The notes below the pieces were generated by a model that worked only from the letters and a program-made list of their open reading frames with translations, had not been told where the DNA came from and ran no database searches. 64,000 nt of DNA, from the NCBI GenBank assembly GCA_039720395.1, contig CM077826.1, positions 26,182,430 through 26,246,429 of the forward strand, read 5' to 3'. Made by a program: the position numbers and the translations under genes. Each line of letters begins with the position of its first letter. Position 1 is the stretch's first letter. This DNA comes from Liquidambar formosana. Lineage: Eukaryota; Streptophyta; Magnoliopsida; Saxifragales; Altingiaceae. Shown in pieces: positions 58,101-64,000 of the stretch.

Positions 58101-61100
58101 ATTTTTTGAACTAATAACAAGTTTTTCTTATTGATAAATAACTAGAAGAGAAATATATAATGATAAAGAGCCAAATTTTTTACCCAAATGAGGTGTCAAC
58201 TTGGCAATCAATTAAAATTTTTATGAAACGAATAATTCTCCTTAGTGAATTCATGTGGTGGCTACAACATTATTTGGGCAAGTTGATTTGGACAAAATAT
58301 TTGGGCTATATAACATTGTTCATCCTTATAAATAAATAATAATAATAATTACAATGAGTGAAGAACAAAACAGAAGTGATAAAAACAAGCAAATATGGGA
58401 TAAAAAGCAAATTTTAAATAGGGATAAAATGAGAAAATTTATAAAGGAAGGATTAAAAACTAAATATGAAGAGGCCAAAAAAAATTTGAGAAGGGCCAAA
58501 AAATTTTGAGAAGGGCTAAATCTATAAATAGTAGAAAATTACAGCTGTAAAATAGAAAAAATAGAAAAATCAGCAGGCCAGCCGACCCCTCTTGGGTCTT
58601 ACTGGCCCGCCCTTGCTGGTGGGAAGAGTTGAGAATATGGTTACTCTTGCTTCTAGTCTTAGTTGCAAAGTCAGTAGTTTGCTGGTTACTTGTATTGGGT
58701 TTCCCTTGGGTTCGCATTATAAAGAGAAGAAGATGTGGGATTTGGTTATTGAAAAAGTTGAAAAAAAACTTTGTGGTTGGAAGGAAGGATACTTATCTAA
58801 GGGAGGTAAGCTAACATTGATTCGCAATACCCTTGCAAGCATTCCTACATACTTCATGTCCTTAGTCAAGATTCCCAAGTCAGTGGATTCGAAAATTGAT
58901 AAGTTGCAAAGAGATTTCTTATGGAAGGGGATGGGAGGGGAATTTAAATATCACCTTGTTGATTGGCAGACGGTGTGTCTTCCAAAGTATTTAGGTGGTT
59001 TGGGTATTAAATCTTTGGATTGTATGTATCAAGACTTACTTGGTAAATGGCAAGAGTGGCTTTCTTTACTTGGGTAATGGCTCACAACAAGTGTCTTACT
59101 ATTGACAACTTGGTTAGAATGAGGTGGGAATTACCTAATAGATGTATTATGTGTAGAGAGGCGGTGGATTCCGTGGACCATCTTTTCATTCATTGTGGGG
59201 CGGTGAGAAGTTTATGGGTGCTTCTTTTCAACCTCTTTGGTCTCAAATGGGTTTTGCCTTCTTCTACTTATGAGTTGATTTCGAGTTGGTGGATTAAAGG
59301 GAGACCGAAAGATACTAAGGTTGTTTGGAGGATGGTTCCTCATGTCATTTTTTGGTGCATTTAGAAAGAACGCAATTTGAGAACTTTTGAAGGAGAGGAG
59401 TCTTGTATAGTGGAGCTTAAATCTCTTATTGTTAAGTCGCTATATTGGTGGTTTTGTAGTTACATGGGAGTTTCTAATCTTTCTTTTCTTCTTTTTGTCG
59501 ACTCCCTTAGTTTGTAATTGGTTTTTGGGAGTGTGGAGCTCCTTTTTTTTTTTTTTCTTTTTTTTTTTTGTTCCCATAGAGTTTCGGTTTTTCCTTTTGT
59601 ATATGTCTTATGTACGAGGGATTTAACCCTTTTTTATTTTAATACATATCTTTACGTTATTAAAAATAAAAAAAAAAAAAAAAAAAAAAGACTTGCTTGG
59701 TAAATGGTTTTGGAGATTTGGGATGGATGATAGGGGTTTATGGTGAGAGGTGCTGGAGTGGAAGTACGGAGGTACGGAGTTCGCATGGTGTGAGTCTTTG
59801 GAGGGCAATTATGCTTGGTTTTGATGGCTTTGTTGGCTTTGTGAAGCATGCTCATTTTAAAGTGGGTGAAGGTGGGAGAATGAGATTTTGGGAAGACGTT
59901 TGGTGTGGAGAGGAGCCCCTTAAGGCTGTTTTTTCCCATTTGTTTGCAGCTTGGGTGCGAGATTGTGTCGATATAGAGGGTTTTTTTTTTTTTTTTTTTT
60001 TGCGCATTGGAATATCACTTTTTTTTTCCGGCATTTCAATGATTGGAGTTAGAGAGTGTTGTTGAATTCTTTCATACCTTTATATGAGAGTAAGATTTCT
60101 TTGGAAGGGAATGACTTCTTGGGGTGGCATAAGGACTCAAAAGGGTTATTCTCGGTGAAATCTTACTATGCGACTTTGAGGTCCACTAGGACAGATTTTC
60201 TTGCTGCCCTTTGAAGGTGGTGTTTTTCACTTGGTTGGTGGCTAGAGACAAATGCTCAACTTTGTATCATTTGATTATGAGGAGATGGTGTATGCCCAAT
60301 AGGTGCATCGTGTGCAAAGAAGCAGCGGAAACAGTAGGCCTTCATTGTCACTGGGCTTGGAATCTGTGGGTGATTTGTTTTCATCTTTTTGGGGTTCAAT
60401 GGGTTTTAGCAGCTACTATGCACGATCTTCTTGTAAGTCGGTGTTTAAAAGGGGGTAGAAAAGATGCTGAGAAGGTTCGGAGCATGGTTCCTCACACTAT
60501 ATTCAGGAGCATTTGGAAAGAAAGAAATCAAAGAACCTTTGAAGGAGTGGAAGTCTCTTTAACCGACATCGAGTCCACTGTAGTTAAGAATCTTTTTGCT
60601 TGGTTTAATAGTCATACCAGTGGGTTGCATCCCTCTTTCTTACTTTTTGTTGACTCTCTAAAGCTCTAGTTGGAGTTCTTGTTGGCTAGTGCTTGTATAT
60701 GTCTCATACACATGGGCTAGGCCCTTTTGTTTTCAATACGAATATTATCTTCATTAAAAAAAAAAAAAAAAAAAAATTCTTTTAAAAGTAAGACTGTCAA
60801 ATTCTACATTAATTAGTGAACCAATGCAAATCATGGTTTAATAATCAAAAGAATCTAGACAAGCATGCTTATGAAAATCAAATCAAAACACCCAAAATTC
60901 CATGAACCAAACTCTAATATTGTTTTGGTATGATGGACCTGATTTATATACTCTAAAAGCTTTCTAGGCAAGGAAAAGCCTTTATAAAAAATAGTACTAA
61001 CCAATATAGAAACGAACTAGAACTTAAATTTCTTTAAAATAGGAGGCTTTTTAAAAACCATTAATGCGCTGGTTTGCGACAAAAGAAAACATTCTGAATT

Positions 61101-64000
61101 TGAATCAGAGTAGAAATTAAACTAAACAGAAACTTTTTTTTTTTTTTTTTTTGGAAAATTGGAACTTTTTTAAATAAGAGATTTTCAAGATTTTCTAAAC
61201 TCTAAATAGGGCTCAACTAATTCCCAACTCTTTTGAGTCCCTTCTGATCTGTGATGGATGGCGTTCTAAGGGACAGGCTTAATCTTTCTCCTTACTCTTT
61301 GGTTCTTTTTTTATTTTATTTTTTATTTTTTTTATTTTCTACTTAATTAATTAATTTCTTTTTGCTCTTGTTCTTGGTTTTGGAAATTTTTTTTTCCTTT
61401 TTCTTTTGCTGTTCTTGCCCTTTTTCCGAGCAAAATGAAAAGGGAAGAAAAGAATAATAAACTAATTTTCAACAAGTATATGAGTAAACAAATTCCATAA
61501 TCAAGCGACTACTAACTTAAAAGCAAACAATGCTAATCTATAAAGGTACCAAAATACCCCAATATGAAATATAATGATTTGCACACACAGAATATCTCAT
61601 ATAAACCCAATTTTTATTTCTTATTGAAATGCTTTGCATTAGAAGATCATAAATGCGACAAGTTTTGGACAGATCCAGGAACATTGTTTCCGAATCTTGT
61701 TGGGTTGCATGTTCAGATAATGGGAAGGCAAACGAGCTTGCCAGGAGAGGAGTTTATACTTTGAGTCTTTTAGAGGGCCTTTTCTTCTTTGAAGCTGTAT
61801 TTCGTTTTCTTTTATACAATGTCACGTGTATAGAGTGGGGTATACTTGGGGGTATAGTTTTTTATTATTAGGATGGATATAGGTTGGTTTACTTGTCAAT
61901 AGTTTTGGCTTTTGGTATAGGCGGTTGGGTTTTTTCTACTATGAAGGAATTCTCTTCCTTCATTTGTATGTTCAGTTTTTGATTAATAAAATTTGTTTCT
62001 TATCCAAAAAAGAAAAAGAAAAAAGAAAAAGAACATCATAAATGTGATGGGAGAGTTGAAGCTTGGATTTCAGCACCATGATCCTTCATAGTTCATACTA
62101 AATAATTAAGCATGTAACAGAAAACTATGCTGAACAATTTGTTAATCTAACCTGAACAAGCACAAAAAACTACACTGAAGGATGTGCCAATGGGAATGAC
62201 AAAGTTGAGAGACAATTTAGCATATGCAAGCTACATGCTATGAGAATAGTTATTACAGAGATAACTTACTTTCTGTTACTACCCTTAGTAGGGGTTGGAC
62301 CATAGGAGTACGTATATAAATATCAAAGAACACAGTCAGAAGATGAGGTGGCCTGTTCATTCCTAATTGGAATAGGTGTGGCAAATTGCTTTGCAAGTTT
62401 GTAGCAAATTGTGGGGCAACTTTCAATTGGTGGGAAGTTGGTGGTGTTGGAAATGCAACAACAATTCTTTATTGTTCGGGAGGAATGTACCTCACGCTAT
62501 TTTTTCAAATCTATGGAAGGAGCAAATTGAAAGTTGCCTCACAAGTGAAAGATGGTACCTCACCTATATGATGTGATTTTAATCCCCAATTGTCCGTCCC
62601 ATCTGGATGCTGACATAGACATCTGTACGGCCAATCCTTATCTATTATCTTAATCTCTAACTTTATGATATGATTTCCTGAGTACAGAGAGATCTCACAC
62701 CAAATTGAAAGAGACATTAGGGTTAAGACGTCTAGTAGAGAGCAAAGGAAAGAAGAATAGAGTAGAAAAGAGGAAAGGAGAGATAACGAGACGTATATCC
62801 TCTCCCATCATTAATATTTGTTATAAGAAAAATCACAAAAGTTTAAAAGCACACTTACATAAATAATGCCCCACATTACATAATACATTGACACCATTGC
62901 AAAGTTATGAGGTTATGTGCTTATGTTTATCAGTTTAGCCATGAAGTCCCCATACCATAAATGCTGATTTTTACATTTCTCAAGAATTATTCTCCTCTAA
63001 AATATAAATATGGATTATATTACTGTAAAATCTCTTATTTTAAGTTACTATCTGCATTGAAAACTTAATTTGTTGTATGATTTTCGTTCGAGGAAGAGTT
63101 GTTTATCTTATCTCCTATATGTAGTGAAACATCATATCAATTTGCAGGTGGAAGTTTCTAAGTTAAATGAAGAAGTGACTCACTTGCAAAATCTGGTAAG
63201 AGGTTTAAGTGCTTATTTACTGGTTTAATGTTAACCATTCTTCATTGGGGTTTTCAGTTTGTTGCCATTGCTTTTTGCTTCCTATTTTTGGGTACCAGTT
63301 TACTTTTGTTTACAATTCACAGATTTCTGGGCATACTTCTGTTGATTGGAATCCAATTTTGTTTTCAGCCGCATTTTGGCAACTGGTTTTTCATTTTATA
63401 CTTTATATTTACTACTTCATAAAAAGGAAAAAAAAATCCCAAATTTCTTCTGAATTCTGTCTGATGTTTTAGCTGCATTTTATCTTCGAATAGAAATAAA
63501 TAACAAAATTATTAATTAGCTATATTGCACAATCTATATTCCCAATTTTTTTTGAGAAGGGTCTAATTTTTCATCTATATTTGTCCTCAATTCCACCTTT
63601 ACGCTGAATTTGTTGCATTTTTGCATCAAGTGCACTCCAAAACTCTTATGTGCAACTCGTGTTTGGCCAAACCAACTGTTGGATTAAATTTGATTCATAT
63701 TGTTGGTCATGCATGCCAAAAATCAAGTTGATCTAAGATTCAGAGCTGTTTCATTCAAAATGTCCATAAATGAGCGATTGTTATTGATTAAAAAAATGCA
63801 CGTTTTGGATTAAATAGCAATCAATTTCAGATCAACTTGAAATTGTTTTTGCAGCTGTTAAAGGGCTAGATTTGAGTGTATTAAATATATAATTGTTCTT
63901 GCAGCTGGAAGAGTTAAAGAATACTAATGGAGATGTAGGTGAAAAGATCTTTAGTGGCAAAAGTAGTGAACGCTTTAAGAAAAAGGTTGCTCAAGATGAT
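55128..64000 (+). CDS. Golgi mannosyl-oligosaccharide 1,2-alpha-mannosidase, GH47, MNS1/2-like (5' part, runs off the window)
   Basis: Three exons: 55,128-55,280; 63,148-63,195; 63,905 to the window end, all phase 0. The start gives MARSRSSTSWWRYLHPSYYL, then the basic KRPKR and one hydrophobic segment LALLFIAFVCVTFVGW (residues 26-41), followed by DRQTLVREYE. Exon 2 adds VEVSKLNEEVTHLQNL and exon 3 LEELKNTNGDVGEKIF, a heptad-like stem. A short basic cytosolic tail, one transmembrane anchor and a stem is the type II Golgi layout, and the KRPKRLALLFI..WDRQTLVR signature is that of plant class I alpha-mannosidases, which trim Man8 to Man5 in N-glycan processing. The catalytic GH47 domain lies beyond the window, so the call rests on the N-terminus. 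Intron 1 is 7.9 kb, swollen by LINEs. Confidence 0.88.
55281..56380. other. Start of mannosidase intron 1, nothing recognised
   Basis: T-rich intronic sequence with a TA run at about 56,135-56,152. The open frame at 55,522-55,860 shows no domain and is taken as chance. Confidence 0.4.
56381..57440 (+). repeat. LTR-like repeat, family of 40.6 and 51.0 kb
   Basis: Has AGGGTT(C/T)TGGG, GGAAGTAGGGTTTTAAG, AAGGGTTGGTCGGG and then a CTAATC(T)TTGTTTTGGTA block that recurs at about 60,920. A related segment, 60,825-61,270, shares TCAAAACACCCAAAATTCCAT-like and AAAAGCCTTTATAAAAA-like blocks with it, so the LINE cluster sits between two parts or copies of one repeat. Confidence 0.45.
57930..58617. mobile_element. 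688-bp repeat inserted in the LINE RT region
   Basis: It splits the LINE reading between SELIP and VGRVEN. GGTGG occurs on both sides (57,925-57,929; 58,618-58,622), a possible target duplication. It opens with AGTGGCGGAGCCAGGAATTT, a word common in plant non-coding repeats, and ends GGCCCGCCCTTGCT. No coding sequence and no clear terminal inverted repeat. Confidence 0.6.
59051..59687 (+). mobile_element. Short LINE copy nested in the larger LINE
   Basis: A 5'-truncated copy with zf-RVT (RVAFFTWVMAHNKCLTIDNL, CIMCREAVDSVDHLFIHCG), a 3' UTR and a poly(A) tail (about 59,662-59,689). It is flanked by the 20-bp duplication AAGACTT(A/G)CTTGGTAAATGG at 59,031-59,050 and 59,688-59,707, one mismatch. 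Host reading QDLLGKW...FWRFG resumes after it. Sense to both the host LINE and the gene. Confidence 0.92.
60825..61270. repeat. Repeat segment paired with 56.75-57.44 kb
   Basis: Shares with the earlier segment the order CAAGCAT.CTT, ACCCAA..CTCCAT, TCTTGTTTTGGTA.ATGGA, AAAAGCCTT and ACCAATATA. Probably related LTR-like sequence. No coding content. Confidence 0.4.
61271..61639. other. Intronic stretch, nothing recognised
   Basis: T- and A-rich runs only. Confidence 0.4.
61640..62030 (+). mobile_element. LINE 3' end with an RNase H-like tail, mannosidase intron 1
   Basis: The open piece 61,653-61,871 reads SCWVACSDNGKANELARRGV, matching the closing ANELARRG motif of LINE-type RNase H. It is followed by a 3' UTR ending TTAATAAAATTTGTTTC and an A-rich tail (62,006-62,031). 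This differs from the zf-RVT-ending LINEs in the window, so it may be another lineage. Confidence 0.5.
62350..62575 (+). mobile_element. LINE zf-RVT-region fragment, mannosidase intron 1
   Basis: Reads RNVPHAIFSNLWKEQIE, parallel to MVPHTIFRSIWKERNQR in the LINE at 60,480-60,530, in broken frame. No tail seen. Confidence 0.5.
62580..63147. other. End of mannosidase intron 1
   Basis: AT-rich sequence leading to the acceptor AATTTGCAG (63,147). Nothing else recognised. Confidence 0.5.

Larger units (their letters stand above)
57450..60777 (+). mobile_element. 5'-truncated, multiply interrupted LINE in mannosidase intron 1
   Basis: Segments of one L1-type LINE in order: RT start (57,462-57,845: GDKALGLDGMSFSFFQHCW to SPSQFAFIGGRQIVNADK), an internal deletion to VSGLKVNLGKSELIP (57,881-57,929), an inserted repeat (57,930-58,617), then VGRVENMVTLASSLS to QDLLGKW (58,618-59,050), a nested LINE (59,051-59,687), then FWRFGMDDRGLW onward and zf-RVT (KVVFFTWLVARDKCS, CIVCKEAAE) to a poly(A) at 60,757-60,777. 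The catalytic FADD region is lost. Confidence 0.85.

Noticed and set aside
63838..63880. Alternative acceptor TTTTTGCAG|CTGTTAAAGG before mannosidase exon 3
   Set aside because: The sequence after it meets a TAG at once (GGGCTAG), whereas the acceptor at 63,904 continues the stem reading.

Overview
This is plant nuclear DNA from a flowering plant. It holds three intron-rich plant genes, all on the + strand: a KH-domain RNA-binding protein (3' part only), a complete TIFY/CCT/GATA-type transcription factor, and the 5' part of a Golgi alpha-mannosidase I. They are separated and invaded by many plant transposons. I could not name the species. Most long open frames in the window are transposon remnants or frame shadows; the host genes are made of short exons with GT..AG borders and compatible phases.

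Layout. 1-10,001: last four coding exons of the KH gene; its upstream intron carries a LINE (about 1.96-7.58 kb) and a downstream intron carries a SINE. 10.27-11.52 kb: decayed LINE 3' fragment. 13.28-13.52 kb: purine-rich repeat. 13,618-16,166: solo LTR of Ty3/gypsy type with a 5-bp target duplication. 16.78-20.04 kb (minus strand): PIF/Harbinger remnant with a Myb/SANT-like ORF and a broken DDE transposase, itself hit by a tRNA-derived SINE with a 20-bp duplication. 20.05-23.6 kb: no gene seen. 23,669-37,994: a terminal-inverted-repeat element split by a full-length Ty1/copia element (24,359-37,913, minus strand). The copia element has two LTRs, a primer site, a polypurine tract, decayed gag-pol and a third, envelope-like ORF. 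That third ORF is broken by a second solo LTR (26,613-29,998). 38.1-38.5 kb: MITE-like repeat next to the GATA promoter.

38.5-52.8 kb: the GATA/TIFY gene, 7 coding exons (300 aa), with introns holding an LTR-element derivative, LINE pieces, an LTR-plus-primer-site remnant and a Mutator-like MITE. 52.8-55.1 kb: spacer containing a 528-bp foldback MITE. 55,128-64,000: first three coding exons of the mannosidase, with a 7.9-kb first intron full of LINE copies, one nested in another with a clear target duplication.

The three host genes show no shared pathway: RNA binding, transcription regulation and N-glycan trimming. The most unusual signal is an array of AGACGTCT palindromes that lies just upstream of the TATA box in both copia LTRs and again just upstream of the internal envelope-like ORF. 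This suggests a duplicated promoter module inside one retroelement. The nested insertions allow much of the transposition history to be ordered from target duplications alone.
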